The notes under the pieces: generated by a model
Databases searched by the model: none
Told to the model about the DNA's origin: nothing
The model's input: the letters and a program-made list of their open reading frames with translations, nothing else
Part shown: one piece after another, positions 31,157 to 42,935 of the stretch
Layout of the letters: each line of letters begins with the position of its first letter
Numbering within the stretch: position 1 is the first letter of the stretch
Position numbers and translations under genes: made by a program
From: Trebouxia sp. TZW2008
Lineage: Eukaryota; Chlorophyta; Trebouxiophyceae; Trebouxiales; Trebouxiaceae
Reading direction: 5' to 3'
Assembly: GCA_002118135.1 (NCBI GenBank)
Contig: BDIU01000221.1
Span: forward strand, 62,001 to 126,000
DNA: 64,000 bases

Positions 31157-34100
31157 TCAAGCTGCTAATGGAGTTGCACGGCGTCTGAAGTGTATTCTGC
31201 ATGGCTTGGGTGCCACAACCATGGACGTGTAATCAGGCTCTGGAAAGGTGTCCACCAAATCCACTTCGAAATTCCTGAGAATGACTGACAGAATGGTTTT
31301 GATTTGTAGATAGGCAAAGTTGGTTCCCATGCACCCATGTCGCCCTCCACCAAATCCAATGAAAGAGAATGGCTTCTGCAGTAACAAACACAAGATTGAT
31401 CTTACTGTTCCAAACGCTCTTAGCACAAGTAAGCTGTAATGCACAAGCATCGTACAAAGCATGCTGTCAATCACACTCAACCTTTCTTTCTTGTTTGTTC
31501 CGCAGACATGGCACAGTGTGCATTACATTGCAGGCTACTACAGCTGCATTGCAATGTGCAGCACATGTAGCTGCAGCAGTCACAAGTTCGCGCTCACTGC
31601 CACTTTCCCACTTGTCTAGCAAAGACTTGGCCCTACGCGCACTTCCTTGCAGTGCAGGCTGGTATAGCTGCATTGTAATGGGCAAAATATGCCGTGGTGG
31701 TATCTTGATGTTGGGACTTGACTCAAAGGTCCCCGTGATGCGGCAATGTGTACAACATGGCGCCAACGCAAGGGGGATGCAAGTGAAACATTCTTTCCAG
31801 GGTAGAACAAAGTGTCTACCTTGATGTTCGGGTCTTGCTTGAACCTGTCAGGTAGATATTTGCTGGGCTCAGGGAACACCGAGGGCAGCGTATGGCCAAA
31901 GGTTGGTGATGTTGCCGCCACATGCCCCTGCAAAGCAATAGCATCAAGCTCAGCTCCACACGGCTTAGCTGAAAGTTTGCACCAAACAACGGGTGGCAAA
32001 TCAATGTTGGGGTTGCTGATGATGCTGCCACATGCCCTGCAAAGCAACAGTATGAAGCTCAGCTGCGCATATACTAGCTGAGAGGCTGCATCAGATGCAA
32101 AACAGTAGGACGTGGCAACATGACACACAATACTGCAGAGCTCTTGAGCAACTGCAGCAAACCACTCAAGGACGAGTAGGCTTGACAGCAGCGGAGGCAA
32201 AAGCACTTTTGCAGTCAACAACCCGAGAAGCAACAAGGTGTAGCATGCATCACCTGGGCCTTGTATGCTTCAACGAGCAGTGCAAGGGCATGCAGCCGTG
32301 TGTCAATGCCAAGCAGTAGTGAGCACTGGCAGATCAAGGTCAATCAATGGGTAAACAAAAAGTGTGCCGACACATGTTGCAGTCCCACTGCAGCAAGACA
32401 AACGAGGACAGTTGCGCTGAAATAGCATGAGACAACAGAGGCATTGGAGGTGCATGCAGCCATGCATTGATGCCAAACACTGCTGTCTTTTTCAGGTTTA
32501 CAAACCTTCAACACTTGGAATTATTGCCTGTGCATAATCACTCGTGAGCGACAGCGCAGTTCAGAACATCCTGAGTTGCAGACAGCTTCAGATCTACTCA
32601 CTTCGACTCGACACATTTGCTGAGGCGTAGATCGTAAGCGGTTTGCGTCACGGGACATCAACAAACACTGCTGAATTGTTATTGACCATTGTCGACAGTG
32701 GATGCCAGCATGCCAGCGCATGTTTGAGGTCCTCACCTTTGGAATGACATGTGTTTTGCCAGAGCTAGTAGTGACTGCAAAGGACTTCTTGACTTGCCGC
32801 AGCAACAGAGTGAGCGGAGGGTTGATGCGCAGCGCTTCTGTGATGTTGCGCTGCAGGGCCTCCATATGGTTCAAAGCCTCCAGACTGATGCCTGGCCCAG
32901 ACTCGCGAATGATGCGCTGCTGCTCTTCTAGTGCTGGCTGCAGCCCAGCTTCCTGGACACATTCACAAGCAGCTCAAACTGTGTGAATAGTAGCAAGAAA
33001 AAGCCTTTTCCCCCCCGTCTAAATACGGGTTTCTCCAGCAAAAAGCTGGTAAAGCAGTGCAATGTTTTGACTCATTCTGCTGTGCTGGTAGGTTGTCAGG
33101 AGAACTTGCTCTGAATGCATCAGGATGTACATTGAATGCAACAACAGCAATGCACATGTATAGGCTGCATGAAATGACCTGCTGACCTGCAGACCTGTAC
33201 TGACTGACGAATCTAATGACGCAGCGTACAGAATATGCGCATGCAGCAATGCAGTGCAACCATTGTCTTTAGGCACGCAATGGCTGCCATTGCCCAAACT
33301 TGTGCAACATATAGTGCGTAAGCACTCCAACTGCATACCAGGTGACTGTACCTGATTTGCAAGCATGGACAGCAGCGTCCATGTGCATGTCACAGAAGAG
33401 GTGTGCTGACCAGCAAAGAGTACAGCAATCAGCATGCCAGTGATTTCTTCATCATTTGTGAATCTTCCATTGTACGCCAATTTATATCTGCTATCTATAA
33501 ACACCTGCAGGCCAACTGATTTCACTCAGCAAGGCTCGTCAATGCACAGCCACCACATCATGCCTCTCTGTCCAGATCACATGACCAGAGACTCAGTGTG
33601 TGCCAGATTCACATGTGAGTGTCTCAAGAATCGCAGTCTGGTAAGAAAAGATGTATGCAGCGCACAGCAGCATGCATGCTGATCAATAAAACAACTCTTG
33701 TGATAATCCAAGAAAAGTGCAAGGAACAACCAATGCTAGTCGGCTTATGTGTGCATGACCCACAGCAGCGTCAATCATAAAGACTGTGAAATTGGTTCTG
33801 GGTATTGCTGACCTGCAGCATGTCATCATCTGAGCTGCCAGTGGCTCGCCGAGTCTCAATGATCTTGGCAAAGATCTTGGCAAGCTCTGAGCGTGCCCTG
33901 CATTGCAGGTCAGCAGAGAGCATCAGGTATAGGATTCCGAGATGAGTCTTAGTGTCAAGCTGGGTACATCCAAACAAGGGCAGTTTGGCACGTGGAATGG
34001 CTGGGGCTGCTGTGGTTGCTTTATACTTGTGAGTACATGCCATGAAAGTCTTGTTCATTCCTCACACTTATTCTATAGGACAGTGCCGCAAATGCCTTGC

Positions 34101-36418
34101 AACATGTGCGTTTGCATCAGTGAAGAACTCAAGTGGCCCCTGTCGATCATGCCTGAACAGCTGCCATGAGCTGAGACCTGACCAATGCTGGCAGCACCCA
34201 TACTTCAGGGTAATGGAAGCACTGTTGTTTGTACAGTGACTTCTTGATAAAGGCAACCAATATGAGGGCGATCTTGCTGTGAGGACAATGCAGTTTGGAA
34301 CCAATCACTGCATGTTGACTGCATTGGGGCTTCTGAGCAATCACAATAGGGAATTTTCTCAGTGACCAAGACAGTTAACATAAGGAAAAGTAGTTTTACA
34401 GTGTGGCCAACATATCTACCTGTCACGCCTGTTGTGTGCAGGTATGGGAAGATATGGTAATAGCACTGAGATTGGTAGCATGCCCATGTCCAAGTCGTGG
34501 AACAAGGAAGTGACTTGTGAAAAAAGCTGCTCACGCACCTCACGCCCTGCACAAAGCATGGTCCGTATTCAAGGCTAGTCTACCAGAACTGCAGACCAGA
34601 TTGTACAGCAAAACAAAGCCATGCAAAGGCACTTCTGAGATACAGGATGGCAGGCAATGCTAGCATGCTCAGCAGGGCCCATCAAGCATTGTTGCTAGGT
34701 GCACTGCAGACCAGACTAAATCATGCACCAGAGCTGCATGAACACAAATAGGGACACAGTATGGCAGGCAATGCCAGCATGCTCAATTGGAGTGCGAAGC
34801 ACTGTTGGCAGGTGCAGTGCAGAACAGACTAGATAGCCCAAGAAAGCCACGCCAAGGCATTTCAGGATACAGCATGGTACATAGGATTAGCACGCTCAGC
34901 AGGCATGCAATGCAATATTGGTAGGTGCATTGCTGACCAAAGTAGACAGCACATCAAAGCTGCATGAAGGCAGTGTGGGATTTGCTTTGCCAAACAATGC
35001 TAGCATGCTGAGTAGGAACGTAAAGAATTGCTGGTACGCTGCAGAATAGACTAGATTGCAAAACAAAGCTGCATGAAGGCAACTTGGAATACAGCATTGA
35101 AGGCAATGCTAGCATGCTCAGTGAGAGCGCAGAAGATAGTCGGTAGGTGCACTGTAGACCAGACTACTAGCACATCAAAGCTGCATAAAGGCAGTTTAGG
35201 ATGCAGCGTAGTGGCAAAACTAGCATCCTCAGTAATAGGTGCACTGTGGCCCATATTGGAGAACACATCAAGGCTGCATGAAGATAGTCTGGGATACAGC
35301 ATGGCAGGTGATGCTAGCATGCTCAGTAGGCGTGCAAAGCTTTGCTGACCATAGTAGACAGCACATCAAAACTGCATGAAGATGACCCCAGACGCAGCAT
35401 GGCAGGCAAGGCTAGCAGGGCGCTCACCCATCAGTGTGCGACTTGCTGTCATGATGATGAGTTCTGCAATCTTTTCAAAAAGATCAACAGTGCCTTCCTG
35501 AGGCCAAGTGGCAAAGCAGTCCTGTGGAAAAAGCACACTTGTTGGTTGTCATCATGGTCAGGCAGAAGCTGCTTGCAGAGTCTTGTGAACAACATGCACT
35601 TTGACAATAGACAACACCAAGTGTTAGCAAGACAGCTGAATGCAAGACAAATGCACACCAACAGTGTGCTAGCACAATGGCAAAAGCACCGCAGCACGTC
35701 ATCATGCACAAGTCAAGACGAAGAACATGTAGACAGTGAGTCTAGCAGTCACCTCTGACTCCTTCACAAATAGCGGCACATATGATTTCAACTTGCTTGA
35801 TTGCAAAGCAGAAGCAAAGAACTTGAATTGCTCAGCTCTTATTTTGCTGTCCACGTCAAAGACAACACCCTTGCCAAAGGTGGGCACATTGAATTGGTAC
35901 ACCTGTAAAGATCATGCAATTATACTTTGTGTGTTTACTGCATCAGCAAAAGCTGCATGGCGCTGACAGAAGCAGATTCTGAAAATGCTGGCACACCTCC
36001 TGTTGGCTCATCTCTTCGTCCGTTGCTTTGAAGAAAAATGGGGTGACATCTGTCCCTATCAGGAAGGTGATTTTCTTGTTGAGCACAGGGACTGTGAAGA
36101 CTTCTCCATACTGCTTGTACCCTTGCTCGAGAAGTTGCTTCGGACCCTGTCGCACAGCGCATCGCATAGACGTTCATTCTCTGAAACAGAATTACGCAAG
36201 TGGGCCGCAAAGCACGGCCACAAGGCGAAGTCTACCTGGACAAACTTTAGGACGCCTCCGATGAACGGGATGCCTTCAAAGACCGGCGGACTTTGACTGG
36301 GCAAGCGATTGGTGATGAGTCTGATTGCAGCACTGATCACCAGCAACGCAGCTGAAAACACCAAACACTTGACGAGCACGGGAAGGTCGTATAGTGTGCC
36401 GGTGATCGCCGACGACAT
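31157..36418 (-). CDS. CYP51: Sterol 14-alpha-demethylase, cytochrome P450 CYP51
   Basis: Removes the 14-alpha-methyl group of obtusifoliol/lanosterol-type sterols in the ER. Ten phase-consistent exons: 36418-36236, 36146-35997, 35902-35753, 35521-35428, 34546-34420, 33897-33813, 33504-33352, 32952-32737, 31927-31820, 31375-31157; 494 aa, normal for the family. A hydrophobic N-terminal helix (VKCLVFSAALLVISAAI) anchors the protein. CYP51 hallmarks are present: YQFNVPTFGKGVVFDVD, KATDEEMSQQE, I-helix FAGQHTSS, the ExxR helix (EALR), and the haem loop FGGGRHGCMG with the ligand cysteine. Intron 4 (34547-35427) is filled with a 95-114-bp repeat array, and intron 8 holds an echo of exon 9. Identification is secure. 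Confidence 0.96.
32009..32066 (-). repeat. Decayed copy of CYP51 exon 9 acceptor region
   Basis: GCCACATGCCCTGCAAAGCA resembles the exon 9 edge at 31917-31937, and the flanking intron match (TGAAGCTCAGCT) continues beyond it. Confidence 0.6.
34570..35427. repeat. Array of about eight 93-114-bp units filling CYP51 intron 4
   Basis: The block GCTAGCATGCTCAG recurs near 34661, 34774, 34887, 35001, 35110, 35221, 35314 and 35412, with GTGCACTGCAGACCAGACTA and AAAGCTGCATGAAGGCAG between. The last unit overlaps the exon 4 donor (35420-35428). Confidence 0.88.
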
Positions 36419-37211
36419 GTGATTTCAGCTCGTCCACGCCGCCGACACCTCCACAATCGAAAGAATGGCAGGGCTACAGCTTAGATCAAGAAGGACGTCT
36501 GCTAGTAGGTACAGCAACAAAGAGCAAGGTCAAGGTCAATTTCAGCCGCGCTCGTTCACTGCCTGTTGAACTGGTCAACGTTTTGTGACGCCGTACAAGC
36601 TGACTGAGAGCTTAATGCTGCTCAACCTGCCAGCCTACACACAGAGCATCACAGAGCTGAAGCTGCCTGCAAAACTATACATTCGTCAGGCACGTTCTTA
36701 GCTTACAGATGGAACGCATTGGCGTGCCATGCAATGGCAATTAGCCAGTTTCAAGCAGTCTTGCTGAACTCTTCAAGAAACACCAAACTGCGCAGCTGCC
36801 AGTCTAAAGAGGTCTTTGGCCTAGCAGTGCGCCATGCAGTTCAAGGCATCCAACATCAAGAGCATACTCATGCAGCCACTTGTGCTTTTTGGTGAACGTG
36901 GCTGCCATATTCAAGACTGTGCGACTTTTGATGTTGAACATCTCAATGGAAGAGGAACGTGACTGTCATGACTCTGAATCAAAATTGCCATTGCTAAACC
37001 AGGCACTGAGCTGCAATCATGACTGGTTCAACCTCTAGCAGTGACTTTTGCAGCAGTGGCTCGAGCTCGAAATGCTGGGGAAAACTTAAAATGAAATCAC
37101 AATCCCAATGTTGCTGTTGCACAAAACTTTGTGACAGGGCAGTACAATTGTACAACGTTGCTTGAACTTCAAGCTCTGTCAAGAACAACCCTACCAGGAT
37201 TGCCATGATCC
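36419..37211. other. Intergenic, CYP51 upstream region
   Basis: 793 bp between the CYP51 ATG and the stop of the RNase III gene, both on the minus strand. No further gene, RNA or repeat recognised. Confidence 0.45.
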
Positions 37212-39773
37212 CTATGAACCAAAGGCAAAAGCATCTGCGCCATAGACTTTTCTGAAGTCAGATGGCTGTGTTCCAAAGCCTAGCATGTTCATTGCTGCAA
37301 AGGCCGCAGCAGCCTCAGCCTTTTTCGGCTGCAGGCTATCCAAGCCAATGCCAACCAACTTGCCGTGCAGTCGACATTTGCATACCCACAAGCCTTTCTG
37401 ATAATTGTAAGTATCATACTTAACCACACCGGCGCGCTGCTGCTTGAGATTATTGTGAAGATATGACTTGTAGTTGCGGTATGAAGTGAGGTCACTCAGA
37501 CTCATAGCTTCCTGAGACATGACACACAAAGCACATGCTTAGCACAGCTGACGCATGTCACCGGCAGCCTGTCGCATTGTGATGCTGACGATCAATATCA
37601 CCATCAAGACACTCACAGCTCGCAGCAACAGCAGCAGATCAGAGCCCATGATAGCTAGGCACTCTCCACTTACGCACCGTGCATTCATGCAACAGCAGCA
37701 GATCAGAGCACATGATAGCTGGGCACTCTCCGATCATGCACCATGCAATCATGCAACAGCAGCAGATCAGAGCACAACAGCTGGGCACCCTCCATTTGTG
37801 CACCGAACAATCATGTAATCTTGCTCAATGTCAAGCAGAGTTTCTCAAAGGTGCATGAAAGTGCAAGTCTGTTTGCGCAGACACTGGTACGTTCTCAACA
37901 TACGTGTGACATAGCCAAGATGCATGATTCCATGGACAGACATGCTACTGGTGGAATCATTGTGGATGTAGCAGCCGTGCTGATTACCTCCGCCACACGT
38001 AAAACAAAGTCACTCGCAGCTTGCATCCCGCTGTCAAGGTACAATGCACCTACTAGGGCCTCAAATGTATCAGCCAAGACATCGTCATGAACTCTGCACC
38101 CAAGCAACATCATATCAGCAGCTATAAGAACGTAGCACATAAGCTGGTGGGTTTAGCCTCGTGCAACTATGGATTACATGCTGTTGTGTAACGGCAGCTT
38201 TGGAAGCAGTAGGCACATCAAGAGGGTCAAATGCACTGTACCTGGCCTGCTGGACAGAGGCTCAAGAGCATTTGCCCCAGAAGCAAATCTCAGAATGACT
38301 ACTAGCGTTGCTGAAATCATGCAGAGGGACAAGGGCGGAACTGCATGCTGCTTTGTTTATGTAGGCCATAAAGATCAGCTAAAACTGTTGATGAGCTGGC
38401 AGATAACATCTGCCATGTCTGCTAAAGCATGCATGTGTTTCCACATATGCAAGCAGGTCATGTTCCAAAGCTTTTTGGGTGCCGAACTAACAGTACCAAG
38501 GCGAACCTATTGGCACAATATGTTTTGCAGGGAGGCGGGCTCACCTGGGCAGCTGCCACATGTGTCTTATGTTCATAGCCACATAGCTGGACAAATTGAT
38601 CTGCGTCGCGTAAAGCAGGTTGGAACGGTTTGAGAGAAGCCCATGAGTTGTGTAAGAGACGGCACCATCGTCATCTTTGGGGAATCTGCACAACGAGCTG
38701 ACTTCGTGAATATACATACAGTTGGTTTGGGCTGAAAGGAAAGTCAATGCAGGCATGTCGTTTTTTCTAAGATCAATCTATTTATGATCAGATCACTGCA
38801 TCCCAACTGCAGGGATACTTCTTAGTCAAGACAGATACATGCAATGCACTGTTGTGATACCCAGTGCGTTCAATGCAATCATAATAAGAAGACATGTTCC
38901 AATGTCCCATCATTGAGCCACAGGCAAGCAGACATTGCATGCAAGCAGACATTGCAGGCAGCTGTGCATCAAGCAGCAGCGTGATACTCAATCAGATTTT
39001 CTACCATGTGCAACAGCAGCTGCTGAAGGTGTCATGTCATAGTAGCAAAGCTGCTTGTGACATGTTTGACACAGTTTTGCACACAGGCCCACCGTTGCAA
39101 TGCTAACAGGTGTGACACCTCAGCAATGTGGCGCACACAACAGGTAAGATCTCTGGCTGCAGCAGATGGAGTTGCAGCAACACAAAGCATGCACTGTGTG
39201 AGCCAGAAGCAATTTGGATGATCAGTCAGCATGAGTTCAAAGCCTGCAAAAGCGTGCCAATTTCTGGCACAGCTTGCTTGAGCCTTTCTCCTTGTCACAA
39301 CATCATGAAATTCCAATCAATTGTCCTCAAATTGAAATCTGACCACTCAGAAGAAAGCATCATTGCAGTCAACATGCAATAATTGATTCCTGGTTAAATT
39401 GCTTTCAAAACAAGCGTGCGCTTAGTATACCTTCATTGAGAAATTTCTGCACTCACCTGTTGTACACCCATGACGTGAACACCAGTCCGACGACAGCATC
39501 GCCCAGGAACTCAAGCCTGTCATTTGAAGCGCTGATGACGGAGTCTCCAGGCACAGCACTCTTATGTGTCAGGGCCGTCCGGAATAGGTTCACATTCTTG
39601 ACGTCAGTCCCTACCAAGGCCTCAATCTGATGCCTTGACAGGTCTATCAGAGGCGTTGGTGAGCGGCCTGTATAGAACTTGCTGTCTATGCCAAAAAACA
39701 CAGATGGAAAACAGATGCTGCGGTGATTATGGCAGGCCATGAGGCAGTAAGTGATGCCTTTAGACTGGATCAT
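37212..39773 (-). CDS. Ribonuclease III with C-terminal dsRNA-binding domain
   Basis: Cleaves double-stranded RNA, in algae and plants often in organelle rRNA/mRNA processing. Exons 39773-39457, 38685-38545, 38093-37988 and 37511-37212 (TAG) join in phase to 287 aa. The signature NDRLEFLGDAVV is in exon 1 and the second acidic cluster DVLADTFEALVGALYLDSG in exon 3, so the metal-binding residues are kept. Exon 2 gives FPKDDDGAVSYTTHGLLSNR, matching the helix between them. Exon 4 encodes a dsRBD-like domain (WVCKCRLHG, then KKAEAAAAFAAMNML). A single RNase III domain with one dsRBD fits a bacterial-type or plant RNC-type enzyme rather than Dicer. The first 35 residues read through what could be a splice acceptor (about 39687), so an upstream first exon is possible. 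Confidence 0.85.
37610..37805. repeat. Three ~62-bp tandem units in RNase III intron
   Basis: Each unit contains CAACAGCAGCAGATCAGAGC, an AGCTGGGCACTCTCC-like block and a GCACCGTGCATTCATG-like block. Confidence 0.85.
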
Positions 39774-40175
39774 CCTTACTCTCAGGTACCACTGCAGTCA
39801 GAATCTAGTGATAACTTGCCATATTAATTGTCCTGATTACACGAAAGCCCTGTGTTGAGTGTCCTCATATGAACAGAAATACAAAGCAGTCGATCGACTA
39901 CATCGTGTGTCTGAGAGGCGCAACAACAGATATGACAGAAAGGGCAAATTTCAATCTTTGACAACCCAGATGCACCTCAACGTATGTGACAACCAGTGAT
40001 CACACAGCACGGGCAAGCATTTGACCATGCAAAATCATAAAAGGGCACAACTGATGGCATGGGCATGCTGAATCTGTTTTCAATATAATAGGATAGAATC
40101 ACCAATTCCATGTCAAAGGGACCCAGCAGGGTTTCATACTGACAACAAGCAGGTCAAAGTCAATGCTACTCTACT
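39774..40175. other. Intergenic, upstream of the RNase III gene
   Basis: 402 bp. Could hide an upstream exon of the RNase III gene; no convincing one was found. Confidence 0.4.
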
Positions 40176-42252
40176 TCATGTGCTACTTTTGTCTTTGGTG
40201 CTCATGGCCAAGGGGACGGCTTGATGAGCAAAGCTGAAGGAGCAGGAAGCTGCATGCAACTTGCATCTAGACAGTACGAGTACAGCCATATCAGCTGCAG
40301 ACACAGACAAACGTATAACAGTGTGCATAAATCTGAGCAGGGAAAACCGTTGACTGGTACAGCGAGTCTGTATCAGGAACTGTTGCAAGTCTCGCTGCTT
40401 GTGTATGCTCCTGACAGGGCCAGAGCTCCTCACTAGCAAGCATGCAGTTGGAGGCTCAGAGGTCACGTGGGCATGAGAGTATCTGTGAGACCGCTCACAC
40501 CTAACCTGATGCATATGTTGCACAATATCGCACAGAATATAGATTCTACAAGCATGCTGTTGCATGATAGCTTACCTGTTTCTGCATCAAAAGTGCTGCC
40601 AGGAACAGGCTGTGTGGGGTCTGAGGCCATCATGTGTTGTGCTATGATTGGACTAGCGTGGACTTCTGGCACTTGCTGCTGCCCTCCGCCAAGACGTTTG
40701 CGCAGCCAATAAGGTAACAAGCGCCACAGCTTCACCACAGACTGCCAAAGTGGCTGCCAGGCTGGGCTTAACAGCCTCTGTAGAGTTGACAGAACCATGT
40801 GAGCTTCCTGGCTGGGAACTGCACTAGCATCAGCTGATGATGAGGGTGACTCTGAATCTGAGGGATCACCATCAGAAGTGCCATGAAGAAAGCCTTTGAA
40901 GTCCGCACGTGTTGGCTGGCCTGATTCATGCCAAAGGTAGCAAGGCGTTCTGCTCCGTTCTGCTTTTTCTTTGGCAGAGGACTGCTTGAACGGCCCCTGA
41001 GCCGTTTGTTCTGAGTCAGGGTTCTTAGCCAGCCTCTGTGCCCATTCAACAAGAGTTTCGTTTCTTGACTTTGCTTCGCTTTTAGGTTGAGGCACGCCTT
41101 CTGCTGATGCCTGTGGTGAGGAAGGCTTTGACTTTGACTTTGGTTTCTTCCTTGGCAATGGGTCTTTTGTCGGTAGTGATGTAGCGCCATCTCCATCAAG
41201 GTTGGACTGCTCATGACTGATGCTTGCTGCCGCTGCTGCTGATGGTGCTGCTGCTGCTGTATCAGCAGTTGAGTAGCTTGGTGGTGAAGGCTTGCTGCCA
41301 TCATCTGGGGTTTCTGGTACACTGGTTGCTTTCTGAGTACCATCTATTGAACTGGATCCCTTCTGACTGACATCTGCTGGACTGGATCCATCTTGACTGA
41401 GATCTGCTGGACTGAGCCCATCTTGACTGACATCTGTTGGACTGGATCCATTTTGACTGGCGTCTGTTAGACCAGATCCATTTTGGCTGACTTGTTCTAG
41501 ACTGGATCCATTTTGGCTGACGTCTGATTGCTGTTCATTCAGGCTTGCCTCATGTGGAGAGACGGTGGTAGTCTTGCCATTTGAGCTTGCCCCGTTCTCC
41601 TGCCTGTCTGCCGTTTCTGTTTCCGCAGCATTCGAAAGTGCGTCTGCTGTGCTAGCTGATGCTGCTGCCTCTGACTGTGCTTTGGTCTCCCACAGCTGAA
41701 AGTCAAGTGCCTGACCTCGTTGTAGCTTTCTTGACACTACTTTCTGCCTTGCCTTTCCAACAACTGCTTGGTTGTCTGCTAGTGCCTGTTCTACCTCGGG
41801 CTCGAATGCAAACAGCACTGTGCCATCCTCGTTCTCTGCAGGATGACAACAAGTTTGCAGTGACCTTTGGCTTCTATGCTGTGGGCTTGTGAACAATAAG
41901 CCATGCTACTCAGGCATACTGCCAGACTGTTGATAGTCACAGAGGCAGACCTGTGACAAGGACACCGCCCTTCGCCAACTTGCTGGAATCATCGTCGCTT
42001 TTGTCAACAGATTTCTTCTTTTTGTTGATTGGCTTCTCAACAGCTTTCTTCTTATCGTGGTATCTCGAAAACCTGTTGGGACCTACCCTGACTGCTGCTA
42101 CAGTAGTTGCTCTATGCCTGCGTGCGGGATAGACATAGTCAGCACAGGCAGTCTTGACTGTGCAGCAATACAGCGGTGCAGTTGTTTTTAATTGCCTACC
42201 GTCTGTACGAAGGGCGAATCTGCAGTCCTGAGTGCAAAGAACAACTTGGCAT
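40176..42252 (-). CDS. Unrecognised, probably plastid-targeted protein with 10-residue repeats
   Basis: No family recognised. Exons 42252-42200, 42117-41951, 41835-40576 and (weaker) 40432-40176 join in phase to about 578 aa. The N-terminus (MPSCSLHSGLQIRPSYRRHR) is basic, Ser-rich and acid-free, like a chloroplast transit peptide, and is followed by a Lys-rich stretch. Exon 3 begins with a compact, probably folded segment (TVLFAFEPEVEQALADNQ), then a long disordered region with six tandem 10-residue repeats of the form VSQ(N/D)GSSPxD, poly-Ala and KPKSKSKPS tracts. It ends with a Trp/Leu-rich amphipathic segment (PLWQSVVKLWRLLPYWLRKR) that may bind membrane. The terminal exon is supported only by phase and an open frame. 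Start codon and transit peptide are inferred. Confidence 0.65.
41343..41525 (-). repeat. 30-bp coding minisatellite, six units
   Basis: Encodes the six VSQ(N/D)GSSPxD repeats of the unrecognised plastid-like protein; the period is 30 bp, so the frame is kept. Confidence 0.9.
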
Positions 42253-42935
42253 AAATCTGGCTTTCCAAAGTTGCTCGGCAGGTATTGCCGAATCGGGACG
42301 CTTTGCGCGCGCTTTCCCGCAGTTCTGAAGTACTTTTCCTTGATGGAGGTCGCAGTATGTGTGGCGCTACTGGCGTTGCCAAGCTTTCAGGCACACGTTG
42401 GCATTAAGGGGTTTAGTCATTGTTAATACTGGTAAATCTCGGTGAGCCAAAGTTGACAGCCCAAGTCAGTGCTATGACATTGCAGGTATAAATTTGCGTG
42501 AATCGAGATTTAACTTTACAGTTGTACACAAGGTGACGAAAAGCAAAACATTACTCTGTGAAAGTTGAATGTGGCAGAGTGAAGTTGCACAACAAACTCG
42601 AACTCATGATCATTAGAGATTCGATTCAATGACGACAGCATACTTCATCTGACTGGATTTGATGCAGTAGGCGTGGAATGAATCAAACATGCAGCAGCAC
42701 AGTTAGGCACACGTCGTTGTACATCTCCTGTGCACCAAATGGCGTGAAGTAGCAAACCCTTCTTGCTAATTGGATGCAGGGTTTGAGAAATTCGCTGGCT
42801 TCGCACGGGTCCAGCTTCAGGGCCTTCGGCTGCAGGCGACTAGAAGCTCCCCGTTCACAACATACTTGACCTTTGTATCAATCGCATTGCAAACTTTTCG
42901 AGACTGTCGCTGCATACTCTGAGCCACAGACAATC
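42253..42935. promoter_or_regulatory. Divergent upstream region
   Basis: 683 bp between the ATGs of the unrecognised plastid-like gene (-) and the decarboxylase (+). No motif recognised. Confidence 0.45.

Noticed and set aside
34570..35427. Regularly spaced repeats resembling a CRISPR array
   Set aside because: Units diverge along their whole length with no constant repeat/variable spacer pattern, and the region is a eukaryotic intron.
36419..37211. Possible tRNA or small RNA genes in the larger gaps
   Set aside because: No cloverleaf-like or B-box-like sequence was found by eye; a dedicated RNA search would be needed to be certain.
40768..41343. 191-codon minus-strand open frame, Gln/His-rich
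   Set aside because: It is the shifted-frame reading of the large exon 41835-40576, whose frame joins neighbours in phase and has a sensible composition.
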